This document shows, in pieces, positions 35,913-47,745 of a DNA stretch of 64,000 nt. The stretch is taken from positions 111,329 through 175,328 of the forward strand of contig JBBBWG010012223.1 of assembly GCA_037176905.1 (NCBI GenBank), written 5' to 3'. A model generated the notes under the pieces. That model had not been told where the DNA came from, did not search any database, and was given only the letters and a program-made list of their open reading frames with translations. A program made the position numbers and the translations under genes. Numbering within the stretch: the first letter of the stretch is position 1; each line of letters begins with the position of its first letter. This stretch comes from Azolla pinnata (taxonomy: Eukaryota; Streptophyta; Polypodiopsida; Salviniales; Salviniaceae).

Positions 35913-38162
35913 ATGCTACCCCCTTTCTTCTTGTTCAGGAGAGCTTGCTGGCATCAGAGTCCAAGACAGGCCTCCCCTGTCTGTGTCTCCCAAGGATATG
36001 GAGCTCAAGATCAGGGAAGAAGAGCAGGAGATGAAGGAACAGAGCATCCTCCGGAGCCCTCTCCTTGTCCAGGTGCGCTCTCCTCCTGTTTCCATGCGGT
36101 TCAATCCCTACATCAGAGCGGGCAATTGGAGAAGGCCATCCACACCCTCTCCTCCATCTCCAGACCTTCCCCTGACCCTACGCTGTACCTCTCCCTCCTC
36201 AAGGCTTGCATACAGAGGAAGGCTTTGCATCTAGCTCGAGCGGTTGGATCCCACTTGTCCTCGCACCGAGAAGAGCTCCCTTGCTTCTTGAACGACTACG
36301 TGGTTGTTTCTCTGGCGAGATGCGGCGGAGCAGACGAAGCTCTCCGGCTAGCCCGGGCTCTGACCCATCGGACCGTGTATTCGTGGACCGCCATCATCTC
36401 CGCATGCGTGGATTGTGGTAGATCCCGCGATGCCATTTCTCTGTATGGGCTTATGCAGAGAGATGGTGTTGTTCCCGATCGCTACACCATCGTCAGCGCT
36501 CTCAAGGCGTGCGGTGATGCTTGCGACCTCGAAGCAGGGGAGAGATTGCACGAAGATGCGAGGCAGCTCGGCTTCTTGTCAGATCTCTATGTGGGGAACA
36601 CGCTTGTGAGCATGTATGGGAAAACCGGCGCCATTGATCGAGCAGAGGATGTGTTCTGTGGCCTAACGAAGCACAACGAGGTCTCTTGCAACGCAATGCT
36701 GTCGGTGTATGTCGAGAATGGACATGGAGAGAAAGCCTTGAGATTGTACAGGCAGATGCAAGATGATAGAATCTGTTGTGATGGGCTCACATTTGCAGTG
36801 GCTACTCAGGCATGTCTTATCCTTGCAGGGAAGGAAGACCCTCATCGATGCCCTAAGGCCATGGCATTGGAGATCGGTCGAGCTTTACATTTCGATGCCG
36901 AAACCAGAGGCTTTGCTGCTGATGCCTTTGTCTGTAACATGCTCATCAGCTTGTATGGGAAGCTCGGAGCTTTGGCCGAAGCAGAATCGACCTTTGGCAA
37001 GCTGTTTCTTCGAGACATCAGATCCTGGACTGTCATGTTCTGTGCTTATGTGGAGCAAGGGCACGGCGAGAGAGCTTTGCAGTTCTACAGGCAGATGCAT
37101 GTGAATGGCATCCATCCTGATGCTCATATGTTTGTTACTGCCTTTCATGCATGCGTCGCTCTAGCAGAAAGGAAGGAAGCTTTGCTCGGAGATGAAAGCT
37201 TCTCGGCCCGGCGAGTGTCACTGGATATCGGTCTTGCATTACACGAAGATGCGAAGCGCCGAGATCTTGCCTCCGATGTCTTTGTCAATACTGCGGTGCT
37301 AACCTTATACTGGAAATGTGGGAAGCTTACTGAAGCAGAGGGAGTGTTTGGCGAGCTTCGTCAGCGAACCATCGTGTCATGGACAGCCATGCTTTCTGCG
37401 TACGTGGAACACGACCAACATGCAAAGGCATTGTGCTTATATCAAGAGATGAGGCGGGAGCCCGTGGCTATGGATGACGTGATGCTAATCTGTGTCCTGC
37501 AAGCATGTAGCGAGACGGGGAATCTCGAGGTATGCAAGGATCTTCATTTCACGATTGCATCGGCAGGGGAGCATGGCCAGAAGATCTCTTTACCTGCTAC
37601 TCTAGTCCATGCTTACTCCAGTTGTGCGGGTATGGATGATGCTAAAGGCATCTTCGAGGGGTTTATACAACCGGATGTGGTATCGTGGGGTGCTTGCATA
37701 GCTGGCTATGCTGCAGAAGGGAGCTTCATGGCGAGCTTGCAGATGTTTTCTTCCATGGAACTCGAAGGTATCAGGCCCAACGAAGTCTTGTTCGCGTCGG
37801 TTCTTTCAGCTTGTAGCCACTCTGGGCTTGTCTCGGAAGCTTTGGGATACTTCGACTCGATGCTGGGTGAGTATGCCATATCTCGGAGTATGAAGCATTA
37901 CATAAACCTCGTGGATCTCTTCGGACGTGCGGGTGACTTTGGGAAGCTGGAGAACATGTTAACGAACATGCCAATGCAAGCTGACATAACCGTATGGCTC
38001 TGCGTGTTAGGTATGTGCCTCAGACATGGCCAGCTACAGCTTGCGGAAAGAGCATTCGACAATGCAGTGGATCTCCGGCCGTCGGAATCGACAGCCTATG
38101 TTCTCATGTCGAACATATATGCCATTGTCAAACAAGGAGACCCGTTGGCAACAGAGTTTTGA
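35913..38162 (+). CDS. PLS-class pentatricopeptide repeat protein, intronless
   Basis: The protein has 749 residues. PPR proteins bind organelle RNA base by base through pairs of helices and act in editing, splicing or stability. Repeats start near residue 55 (ALSSCFHAVQSLHQSGQLEK) and continue in P, L and S spacing. Typical phrases are VYSWTAIISACVDCGRSRDA, DLYVGNTLVSMYGKTGA, DAFVCNMLISLYGKLGA and IVSWTAMLSAYVEHDQHAKA. Near the C-terminus VLFASVLSACSHSGLV and STAYVLMSNIYA mark the junction into an E motif, but the frame stops within about ten residues. The E, E+ and DYW domains are thus absent, so the protein cannot deaminate RNA alone. The basic, hydrophobic first 25 residues (LFRRACWHQSPR) suit an organelle presequence. 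The insertions with LEIGRALHFDA recall fern PPR proteins. Confidence 0.93.
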   Translation: MLPPFFLFRRACWHQSPRQASPVCVSQGYGAQDQGRRAGDEGTEHPPEPSPCPGALSSCFHAVQSLHQSGQLEKAIHTLSSISRPSPDPTLYLSLLKACIQRKALHLARAVGSHLSSHREELPCFLNDYVVVSLARCGGADEALRLARALTHRTVYSWTAIISACVDCGRSRDAISLYGLMQRDGVVPDRYTIVSALKACGDACDLEAGERLHEDARQLGFLSDLYVGNTLVSMYGKTGAIDRAEDVFCGLTKHNEVSCNAMLSVYVENGHGEKALRLYRQMQDDRICCDGLTFAVATQACLILAGKEDPHRCPKAMALEIGRALHFDAETRGFAADAFVCNMLISLYGKLGALAEAESTFGKLFLRDIRSWTVMFCAYVEQGHGERALQFYRQMHVNGIHPDAHMFVTAFHACVALAERKEALLGDESFSARRVSLDIGLALHEDAKRRDLASDVFVNTAVLTLYWKCGKLTEAEGVFGELRQRTIVSWTAMLSAYVEHDQHAKALCLYQEMRREPVAMDDVMLICVLQACSETGNLEVCKDLHFTIASAGEHGQKISLPATLVHAYSSCAGMDDAKGIFEGFIQPDVVSWGACIAGYAAEGSFMASLQMFSSMELEGIRPNEVLFASVLSACSHSGLVSEALGYFDSMLGEYAISRSMKHYINLVDLFGRAGDFGKLENMLTNMPMQADITVWLCVLGMCLRHGQLQLAERAFDNAVDLRPSESTAYVLMSNIYAIVKQGDPLATEF

Positions 38163-40972
38163 TCATCTTCATACGCAAACGCAAAAAAGGTTGTTCATGG
38201 AGGAGTAATTCATTCATACACAACGATACCGAGGATAGAGGAATCAATGCATAAAAGATGGAAAAGGTCAACGACCGGGAATTGAGGATGAAGAACGTTA
38301 TATAACTTGGCTTGCCTCAGCCAGGTTCAGGACAGGTTTCTGGTTTCCAGCTTAACGGTTTGATTGTTGCAGAGTCCAAAACTACGTTATAAGTGGATTG
38401 GGTTTGTTATCATGATATGGCTACCATGTTGGACTAGACAAAATCAATTGAGCTGAAATTGTGGCTTCACAGTTTGAGGTTGACTTCAAGTTCCGAAACA
38501 TTGCGGTTCGTTGAACTGGGCTGCTGGAAATTGGCCCCTTATTTGGAGCAATTCTGAACCCTTCAGCAACATGATAGATGACCCTAAATTTGGACAAGCT
38601 TTGTGTACTTGCTTTCATTCACAGTTCCAGATGCAGTACTATGCAAGAGTTCTGCCACAATTTGAGCTCTTAATACATTCAGAGCGGGGTGGGCAATGTC
38701 TGAAACTGCCTATAGATAGATTCCCCGCGATCCCAAAAGCAAGCGTCTGGGATGCTCTGTTTCTCTGGCTCTTCACAATGTTTCCTTGCCCATATGTGGA
38801 TGAAACAAGATCCCCCTCAGCATCCAAGCTATGGTACAAAGGAGAGCTGATCATCGACACTGCCGATGGATTGGGAATCGAGAGATGTATGCACACACAA
38901 ACATGCCCAGATTTGTCAAAGCATTCAGTCATCTGATGAGGCCCTTGTATAGAGGGCGGATTGGCCGCGGTTTTTGAAAGCGTGAAAAGGATGTGGATGA
39001 TGATGATGGCTCACTAATCGGCGGTTACGTACATGTATCTGTCTCCGGTAGGATCGACCGGGCATTTGGGTTGTGGCTTCTGACCATTGGGTACAACAAA
39101 TGCAAGGCGATCCTGATCATCATCATCATCATCATGGGCACTGCATATGCCTCCACTTTTTCCTATTGCATCTGCCACTAAGTACCAAAAGAAGCTGGGA
39201 TTGTTTGTCACTTGGTACAAACCCTCCTCAAGCCTGGAGATGGGATATGCATGCAATATCTATCTATATGCAATCAAAGGCATGTGTTGAGCTCTTTCGC
39301 TGGTCACTGGACAATGCCAAGGTTCGCCGAATGTCTGCAATTCGTATGCAATAACGGCTTTCTTGTGGATTCATGCATGTAGATATATCTATCTATATAT
39401 ATCTACGTTCATGTAACCGAAAGCGAACAAGAAAGTCCGACTTTCTCGGCGCCATGTAGATATTCAATGTCCATTGATGAGAGCGCCAGAAATGCCTTGC
39501 ATGCATTAAAAGAGCAATGGGGGTGATTCTTAAGAGGTATGTACATCTACTAAAACTTCTTGAAAGAACTTGCTAGACCTTTTCTTCTTCTTCTTCTTCT
39601 TCTTCTTCTTCTTCTTCATACATTGATGTGCTTGAATGATCGATCCATTAGTGCGCTGCATTCGATGCAATGGGCTCAATCATCGGACATTTAACCGCCC
39701 CAATGTTTGGTCATCGCATTTGGACGCATTTGGGGGCTTCCTCATAATGTCGAAAGCAGATATAGGATCGATCAGAACATATTTTTTTTTTCTCTCTCTC
39801 TAATGCTCGAACGAACTACTCGGATTGGAGAGGAGCGTTTTAACGAATCTTCTTGAAGGCGCCGAATTATATATATATATATAGATAGATACAGATACAT
39901 ATACATATACATATATGTATAGTGTTGATATGATATGTATACGTCTGCGGCGCAACTTGCTTTTGCCAGCGATTCCCAGCAGAATAAGTTGCGACGGAAG
40001 AGCACGACCTAACTAACAAGAAAAAAACCACGTAGGAAGCACCGCCTAAAAGCCCTTGAGAGGACTAGTCAAGCTCGACGAGCTTGCAATCACACATTTG
40101 TGTATATATATGTATGTAATAGTATGTGGGCACATCTACACGGCGTCGATCCGATCCAGCTAACCACTTGCTCGAAATGTTTTGCTTCAGTTTTTTTTGT
40201 TAGTTTTCTTTCTTCAAAGGTTTTTTAGGGTCTTGTCATCAGAGGCTGATGATGATGATGATGATGATGATGATGCTGATGAGGCCTGCCCAATAATGAG
40301 ATGCAAATCAGCGCGCGGCTCCGGGGGTCGAAAAAAAAATCTATAAATAGATTGCGCGTAAGAATCGCTGGCCCTAGTAAGATTCAACGATCATCGGGTC
40401 GATCGATCGATCGGATCCGATTCATCAACAGCTCCCCGATGGCTCGATCTTTTTCCCTTCTCTTATCCATGTATATAATGTGCGACGTTGTTGGTCGATC
40501 GTCGATCGGATCGGATCGGATCAGAATGGGTTCGACGATATATCGTCCGATGAGATCGATGATGAATTGTTTTGCAAAATGATGGATTGGCAGGGGCGCG
40601 GGGCATCCGATTCCATGAGTGGTTGTCCCGAATCGTTTACGATTATATCGTCGAATGCGATTGCGGGGTTTTTCATGAGAGAAGAAAGGTTTTTAAGGGT
40701 AAAGAGAACCAAGAAGAAGAAGAAGAAGAAGAAGAAGAAAAGTTCAATATATTCCCTTGTGTGCTGTGAAAGGTCTTGGAATGATGAATGGTGGTGGTGT
40801 TGGGGCCCAGAAAAGAGAACCATAATCACAATCATAATCTAAATAATAATCATAAACATAATCATGTCAACATGCATGCATGTTGTGTGGAAAAAACACT
40901 GAGAATCAATCTACCACAAAGCATAGAGATAGATGGCAAAAACACAAAGCATGCAAATATATACATATAGAT

Positions 40973-41008
<36 letters not shown>

Positions 41009-41050
41009 GTTACATGATATGGAAAGGAAGAGAAATTTTGCCCCCATTTG

Positions 41051-41084
<34 letters not shown>

Positions 41085-41500
41085 GTAATTGGATGGAGCA
41101 TTTCTTTGATCATCATAGTGATGATAGTAATGTGTGGATTGCATAGCCTCATAGATTATCTATCCATATGTGCATGAGGCATCATGATCATCATCATCAC
41201 ACCGCCATCATCATCATCAATCATATTGATGTTACAATTTGATTTTTAGAGAGATAGTTCTGTTGAGAAGAATGATGTACATAAATGGATGGATTGGATT
41301 TGGATTGGATTGGATGTATATTGGGGGCCATAAATAAATGGATGAACCAAGATCTATAAATAAACATGATTGGCTTGCACTTTACAAAAAAAACAAACAC
41401 TAAAAAAAAACCCTGAAAAAAAAATGGGGAAAATACTTTGCCACCCAAATGATAGTGCTACTAATAATTGATATTTTCTGGGCTGCCTTTCTTTTAACCC
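38163..41500. other. Intergenic region with microsatellites
   Basis: No gene is recognised. Simple repeats are (TTC)n at 39574-39617, (GAT)n at about 40247-40275, (GATA)n at about 40972-41006 and (TA)n at about 41050-41078. A GATCGATC-rich patch lies near 40395-40520. An open frame at 38511-38936 has no recognisable domain. Confidence 0.6.
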
Positions 41501-41519
41501 CCTTCTCTCAAAAGGGTCA

Positions 41520-42280
41520 ATCCAAAAAACAAAAAAAACAAAAAAAAAAACAAAAAACAAAAAACAAATCCCCTTTTTTAAGCCTGTATTTTGCAATCAA
41601 TTTTCTTCCTTTTTACAAAAAACAAAAACAAAAAAACAAATCTTCTTTTCCCCCCCTATATTTTGCAATCAATTTTCTTCCTTTTTACAAAAAACAAAAA
41701 AAAAAACAAAAAAAACAAAAAAACAAAAAAAACAAAAAAAACAAAAAAAACAAAAAAAACAAAAAAAACAAAAAAAACAAAAAAAACAAAAAAAACAAAA
41801 AANNNNNNNNNNNNNNNNNNNNNNNNNNNNNNNNNNNNNNNNNNNNNNNNNNNNNNNNNNNNNNNNNNNNNNNNNNNNNNNNNNNNNNNNNNNNNNNNNN
41901 NNAACAAATCTCCTTTTCCCCCCCCCTGCATTTTGCTATCAATTTTCTTCCTTTTTACAAAAAAACAAAACAAATCTCCTTTTTTCCCCCCTGCATTTTG
42001 CTATCAATTTTCTTCCTTTTTACAAAAAACAAAAAACAAATCTCCTTTTTTCCCCCCTGTATTTTGCAATCAATTTTCTTCCTTTTTACAAAAACCCCAA
42101 AAAAACAAAAAAAACAAAAAAAACAAAAAAAACAAATCTCCTTTTTTCCCCCCTGTATTTTGCTATCAATATTCTTCCTTTTTACAAAAAACAAAAAAAA
42201 AACAAAAAAACAAATCTCCTTTTTTTCCCCCCTGTATTTTGCAATCAATTTTCTTCCTTTTTTTGACCCCTTTCTTCCAT
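41520..42280. repeat. ~65-bp tandem array with poly(A)C linkers, interrupted by a gap
   Basis: At least seven copies of a unit containing TGCAATCAATTTTCTTCCTT and a C-run are separated by variable AAAAAAC stretches. The array is broken by the N run. Confidence 0.9.
41803..41902. other. Assembly gap of exactly 100 N
   Basis: Exactly 100 N, the usual placeholder for a join of unknown length. It sits in the AAAAAAC part of the tandem array, so copy number here is unknown. Confidence 0.98.
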
Positions 42281-42690
42281 CTTTTTTCTTCTTTATTTCT
42301 CCTTTTTTTCCCATCTTTTTTCCTCTTTTTTTTTCCCCATCTCTTTCTCCATTATTCCCCATATTTTCCTCTTTTCCCCCCAATATTCTCTGTTTTTTCT
42401 ACCCCAATTTCTGTTTTTTTTTTCTCCCTCTCAGCCACATGATCAAAGAAAGACTGCTATGACAATTATTATTATCATTATTATGAAAGAATAAAAGAAC
42501 AATATCTTAGATTGGGTCTTCTTCCTCCTCCTTCCTCAAAACCTTAACATATAAATATATAAAGTCACACATAGGCACCTTTGTGTGTGTTGTGTGTGTA
42601 GTTATGTCAGAGAGAGAGAGAAAAGAGTGTGTTAATTAATGACTTTAGCTACACTTCATTAATGACTGGATTGCTGGGGCATAATTAGCC

Positions 42691-45055
42691 ATGTTGGGCC
42701 TAATCAATGCAGTGGACCCAATCATCATCATGAGCCTCAATATGAATCATGATCATGATCATGATCATCATGAGCATCATAACCACAGCCCTAATCATGC
42801 TGCTAATCAATCTCCTGCTGCGTCGGAATTAGCCGCCGCTACAAATAATCACAATCATCAACATCATCATCATCAGCAGCAGCAGAAGAAGAGGAAGAAT
42901 TCGGATCATAGCCATCGGAGCTCCTGCATCGATCCTCCTCCTCCTCCTCCTCCTCGGAAGCATAATTCGCCGTGGAATCTGGATTCGTCTCGGCTCCTCC
43001 AGCTCATGATGGGCGGCATCGCTGCCCCCGATCGACATCTCTACACCCACCATATTCCCCGCGCTAATCCAAGCTTTAATCTAAGCCCTAATCCGAGCCC
43101 TAATCCGAGCCCTAATCCAGGCCCTAATCCAAGCCCTAATCCTACTAACCCTAGCCCCAACTCCGATGCTTATACTACCGCCCCCCGATATGGCTATGGC
43201 GGAGGATGGAAGCTCCACGATCCCTGCGCTCAGCTTGCTCCGATGCGGCCCATCAGCAATGGCGGCACTTACAACAACAACTTCAGCAGCAATGGGCACT
43301 TGGATCTCGGCGACTTCTTCTTCCTCAGCAACGACGAGCTCAACAAGACGCTGCCCTACGGCTGGGAGCGGTGCCTGGACCTTAAGGTAGAAGAGAAAAA
43401 ACCCCTAAGATTAAACCAGCTTTAAATGTTGTTGCAGCCATATATAATCGCGGCTCGATGACGACGACGATGATGAACATGCTTTTTAGAGTCCAATCTG
43501 AAGCAATCATTCGCTTTGGATGTAGTTCCCCAAATATTGGGCATGGGGAGTATCTAAGTAGGCAGCTGGCCTGCATGATGCAAATGGGCATGATTTCGGA
43601 TGTTATGTGCAATCAAAGGTCCCATGTTTCTAGGGTTGATTAGCAAGCCTAGCTGATCGCTGCATCGAAGATGCACAAATTAGGGTTCTTGTAGGCGCTG
43701 AATCCGATTGTCGTGATGATGAATCTGATGAATCTGATGAATCTGATGAATCTGATGAATCTGATGATGATGATGCGCGGCTGCAGTCGGGCGAAATCTA
43801 CATCAAGAAGTGCGAGGCGGGCGAAGGCGCAGCAGCGGGGACGAATCCGATATCAAGCGCCGCGTCGAGGATGAGTAGCAGCCAGCGGCGGGGAGCAGCC
43901 ACGGCAGCTATGGCAGCTGCGGCGGAGGCGAAGGGCCCCGAAGCAGCAGCGAAGAAGAAGAAGATTCAGATTCAGAAGAAGAAGATTCAGAAGAAGAGGA
44001 GGAGGAGGAGGAGGAAGAAGCAGGACTGGTCAGCATTCCCGAGATGGAGCAGCAACAGGTCATCGATGATCATAGCAGATATAATGCCGGAAGCAGAAGC
44101 AGATTCAGCAGAAGCAGAAGAAGAAGATTCAGAAGAAGATTCGGAAGAAGATTTGGAAGAAGATTCAGAAGGAGGAGATTCAGGAGGAGATTCAGAAGAA
44201 GGAGAAGAAGGAGAAGGAGAAGGAGAAGGAGAAGGAGCGGCGGCGGCCGATCTCCCGGTGACGATGAGCCTGTTCAAGCCTGCGAGGTGTGAAACCGAGG
44301 CGGCGGGCGGCGGCGGGGCCGGGTGTGAAACCGACGCGGCGGGCGTCGACTTGGACCTGAGGCTGACCAATGAGAAGAGGAGGGGGGAGAGTCGGGATCC
44401 GGGGCCGGCCAATGGGAAGCGACCCGACGCGGATCTGGACCTGAATCTCGGGCCGCCGGCGCCGGGAACTTTAGCGAATGCGGGCGCGGTGACGACGACG
44501 ACGATGATGATGATGATGAAGAAAGGCGTCGGGAACATTAGCACGGCGGCGGCGGGGACTTTAGCGAATGCGGGCGCGCCGATGGCGGCGCCGGCGACGA
44601 TGAAGAAAGGCGTCGGGAACATTAGCACGGCGGCGGCGGGAACTTTAGGGGACTCGGGGCGGCGGCCCGGCGTCGCGCCGCCGGCGACGATGGCCACCGG
44701 CAGCTGCCCGCGCTGCCTCACGTACGTGCTCCTCAAGAAGAGCGACCCCAAGTGCCCGCGCTGCTCGCAGCCCGTCGCCCTCGGGAACCTTAGCGGGAAC
44801 CTTAGCGGGAACCTTAGCGGCAGCTTTAGCGGCGGCGCCGGCCTCGGCAACCTTAGCTCCGGCGGCGGCCCCGGCCTCGGCAACCTTAGCTCCGGCGGCG
44901 GCCCCGGCCTCGGGAACCTTAGCGGCAACCTTAGCGCCGGCGGCCTCGGGAACTTTAGCGCCAACTTTAGCGCCGCCGCCCGCATGCGGCCCCATTCCGC
45001 CGCCGCCTCCTCCTCGGGCCTCGGCCTCCTGCACAATCCCGAGCTTCCGCCGTGA
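42691..45055 (+). CDS. CFL1: CFL1-like protein: WW-like domain, EAR motifs, C-terminal zinc ribbon
   Basis: Exons 42691-43386 and 43787-45055 join in frame to 654 residues. The order matches remembered plant CURLY FLAG LEAF1-type proteins, which act as negative regulators in leaf cuticle development. It begins with a WW-domain first half, LPYGWERCLDLK, ending at residue 232 and continued across the intron by SGEIYIKKCEAGEG. An acidic stretch follows, then two LxLxL EAR-type repression motifs, LDLRL and LDLNL. A Cys4 ribbon near 539-558 reads CPRCLTYVLLKKSDPKCPRC. The second half of the WW lacks the usual YYINW and second Trp, so it may not bind proline peptides. The N-terminus is His/Asn-rich with an NPSPNP repeat, and the C-terminus carries LGNLSGNLSG repeats. 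Exon 2 is very GC-rich. Family assignment is moderate to good; the exact symbol is tentative. Confidence 0.75.
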
Positions 45056-45284
45056 ACGCCGCCGCATCTGGGCGCCCGTTTCACACTCGGGCCCGGCCCC
45101 TCTGTAACATTAACATAAATTCTTCCCCCTCCCCCCTTGATTCACCATATCCCTCTCCCTATGCCTCCCTCTCCCTCTCCCTCTCCCCCTCTCTATGTAT
45201 ATGTAGATACTGCTATTTTTCTAACCCAGATCGTCGATCCCGTATCTGGCCAACTGCTCGCCGATCCATCGAAAATCGTCCGAT

Positions 45285-45495
45285 CGGTATCTGACTGACT
45301 CGCAACGACTGCTCAATCGATCCATCGATCCTAGCGATCGGGCATCTGACTGACCGACTGACTCGCAACGACTGCTCAATCGATCCATCGATCCAAACGA
45401 TCGGGCATCTGACTGACTGACTGACTCGCAACGACTGCTCAATCGATCCATCGATCCAAGCGATCGGGCATCTGGCTGACTGACTGACTGACTCG
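45285..45495. repeat. Four tandem ~55-60-bp units
   Basis: Copies share CTGACTGACTCGCAACGACT, GCTCAATCGATCCATCGATC and CGATCGGGCATCTG. They lie downstream of the CFL1-like gene. Confidence 0.88.
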
Positions 45496-45499
45496 CCCC

Positions 45500-46000
45500 G
45501 ACCGCTCATCGAATCCATCGATGATCCGTCTCGTAACGTCGTCGTCGATCTCGAGCTGCATCTCGTATTTGCAAGATGATCGAAGCCCTTGTATTTTTGC
45601 GGAGCCCAAGGGTCCTCTTCTACCCCCATCCGGCTCCGATCCGATCACGGTGCGTCTTGGCAAACAGATGACCGACTGACGGATAGCTAAGCTCACGAAC
45701 GATGATCTCAACGATGAATCGCATCCGCCTGGGTCAACCCCGATCCTTTGCTTGCAGTATTGCTAGCTAGGACCACCGCATGCAGTATTGCTAGCACCCA
45801 CTGGCCACGGATCGTGTGTATATCGATCCGATCCGATGCCATCGATCTTATGCCTTTCTGTAAAGGCTTATATTTAATCGGAAATCCGCAGTTCGAATCC
45901 TCCGTCTCGCGGGCTTTGTAAGGTTTACATTCCTTCGGGATCGAATCCGTTCCAGTTAGGGCTGAGGCTCTGACACCTTGTCCCCAGGAACCAAACATAA

Positions 46001-46039
<39 letters not shown>

Positions 46040-46389
46040 CCCAAGGAGCCAACCTGCCCACGCTAATCCGATTAGCTCCTTAATTATCTACTCTGTGCGC
46101 ATTAACCCCCGAGATGCTGTTATGCTTAACAGCTCTGGCTTCTGATCAAGTGAACCAGAAGCAGATGAATGTGAACAAAAAGCTGTGTCTAGGATAGATA
46201 CATAACTATTTTTTTTAGAAGCTTCTGACTTCTCTTTGTATACGCACAAAGACTTCGATTTCTTCGTACTTGCGATCGAAAGCATGTATTGCCTTCAATA
46301 ATTGCGCTCTTCAAAGGCGTTGTTTTTCAACCGACTATTAGTCTCTAATAATGGTTTCGACCGTTTGATTCAACTTGCAATGCCTGTTT

Positions 46390-46421
<32 letters not shown>

Positions 46422-47035
46422 CCACCACCACCGCCGCCGCCGCCACCATCATCATCATCGTAATAACTCTTGAAACGGATCGATCGCGAGCAAGTGCGCA
46501 TTGACTTCGTGAATGAATCGCAGGGTTTTGCGTGGGGAGGAAGCCTGTGGAAATATTCGCTCGACTCGACTCGACTCGACTCAGACCTGATCGATCAGAA
46601 ACAGAGGAAAGATGGAGGAGGGAAAAAAAGGGTCGATTCGCCCACAACTGCACATGGGCATCGATCGATCTACGAGCATTAGGCATCAGCAGAGAAGAAA
46701 ATCTCATTGGACATGATCGCGTACAACTAGGACCAGTTCGATCTTAGCGTTTTTCTTTCCTTTTTTTCTTTTGGTTTTTGTCTGAACAAAGATCCTTCCA
46801 TTAGTTAAGAAAGAAGATACAAATCATGAACAGCTGAAACTTGGGTCACCGAAATACAAAACAAATCAATGGTCAGCCTCGGCTCCGCTGCTGCTACATC
46901 TCAGATGCAATTTTTTTTTTCTAAATGCATATCTGTGCACATGAACAGATCGATCGTCGACGAGATATGATTGGAGGAACTGTTTCCCCGTTGAATGCCG
47001 CAGAGTTCATAACCTCATTCAACGAATCAATGCAT
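45500..47035. other. Intergenic region, no gene seen
   Basis: Contains (GAT)n at about 45999-46036 and (ATC/ACC)n at about 46391-46460, and nothing that looks coding. Confidence 0.5.
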
Positions 47036-47039
47036 AATC

Positions 47040-47420
47040 AATGATGAATGAATTGAATGAATAAATGAATTAATGAATGAATGAATGAATGAATGAACGA
47101 ACGAACGAACGATCCGATCAATCAAATGAATGAATGAATGTATGAACGATCGATCGATCAAATGAATGTATGAATGATTGATCGATCAAATGAGCGAACG
47201 AGCGAACAAACGAACGAACGATCGATCAAATGAATGGATGAATGTATGAATGATCTGATCGATCAATTGAATGAATGAATGAATGAATGAATGAATGAAT
47301 GATCAAATGAACGAATGAATGTCTGAACGATCCGATCGATCGAATAACTGAATGAATGAATGTATGAATGACCGATCGATCGAATGAATGAACGAACGAA
47401 TGATGGACCAAATGAATGAA
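47040..47420. repeat. (GAAT)n and (GAAC)n satellite with GATCGATC punctuation
   Basis: Imperfect GAAT/GAAC tetranucleotide repeats are broken about every 50-80 bp by GATCGATCAAATGA-like words. A separate CAT/CAC trinucleotide run lies at 47712-47800. Confidence 0.9.
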
Positions 47421-47714
47421 TGTTGTTCATTGCGGTTTATGATGGCGAAAACAGCGATCGAATTGGCCTACAGGCAGATAGACAAGCCACGCACGTGGGG
47501 CTCGATTTGCGCAGAGATGGGCTTTTTTTTTTTAAAAGATTAAGAGCACATGAATCCATCCATTTGACGATGGAGCGATGACAAGCATATGCTCTGACGC
47601 GTAGCATGCATATGCATGCATGATGGTGGGGCTTGATCATCATCAGCTTAACCCCTCATTCATTAATGAGCATGCTGATGAAGTTCCCCTTTCTAACAAC
47701 CCTTCGATCCGCCG

Positions 47715-47745
<31 letters not shown>

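Noticed and set aside
38511-38936. 141-residue frame downstream of the PPR gene, considered as a lost DYW domain
   Set aside because: It contains none of the E, E+ or DYW motifs, such as the HxE(x)nCxxC zinc site.
41449-42462. Open frame through the N run with poly-Lys/Asn
   Set aside because: Translation of AAAAAAC repeats and unknown bases.
43987-45084. 365-residue antisense frame opposite CFL1 exon 2
   Set aside because: GC-rich, low-complexity composition makes all frames open. The sense frame holds the LDLNL and CPRC motifs.
45870-45915. GTTCGAATCC resembling a tRNA T-arm
   Set aside because: The flanking bases do not form a T stem and no cloverleaf fits.
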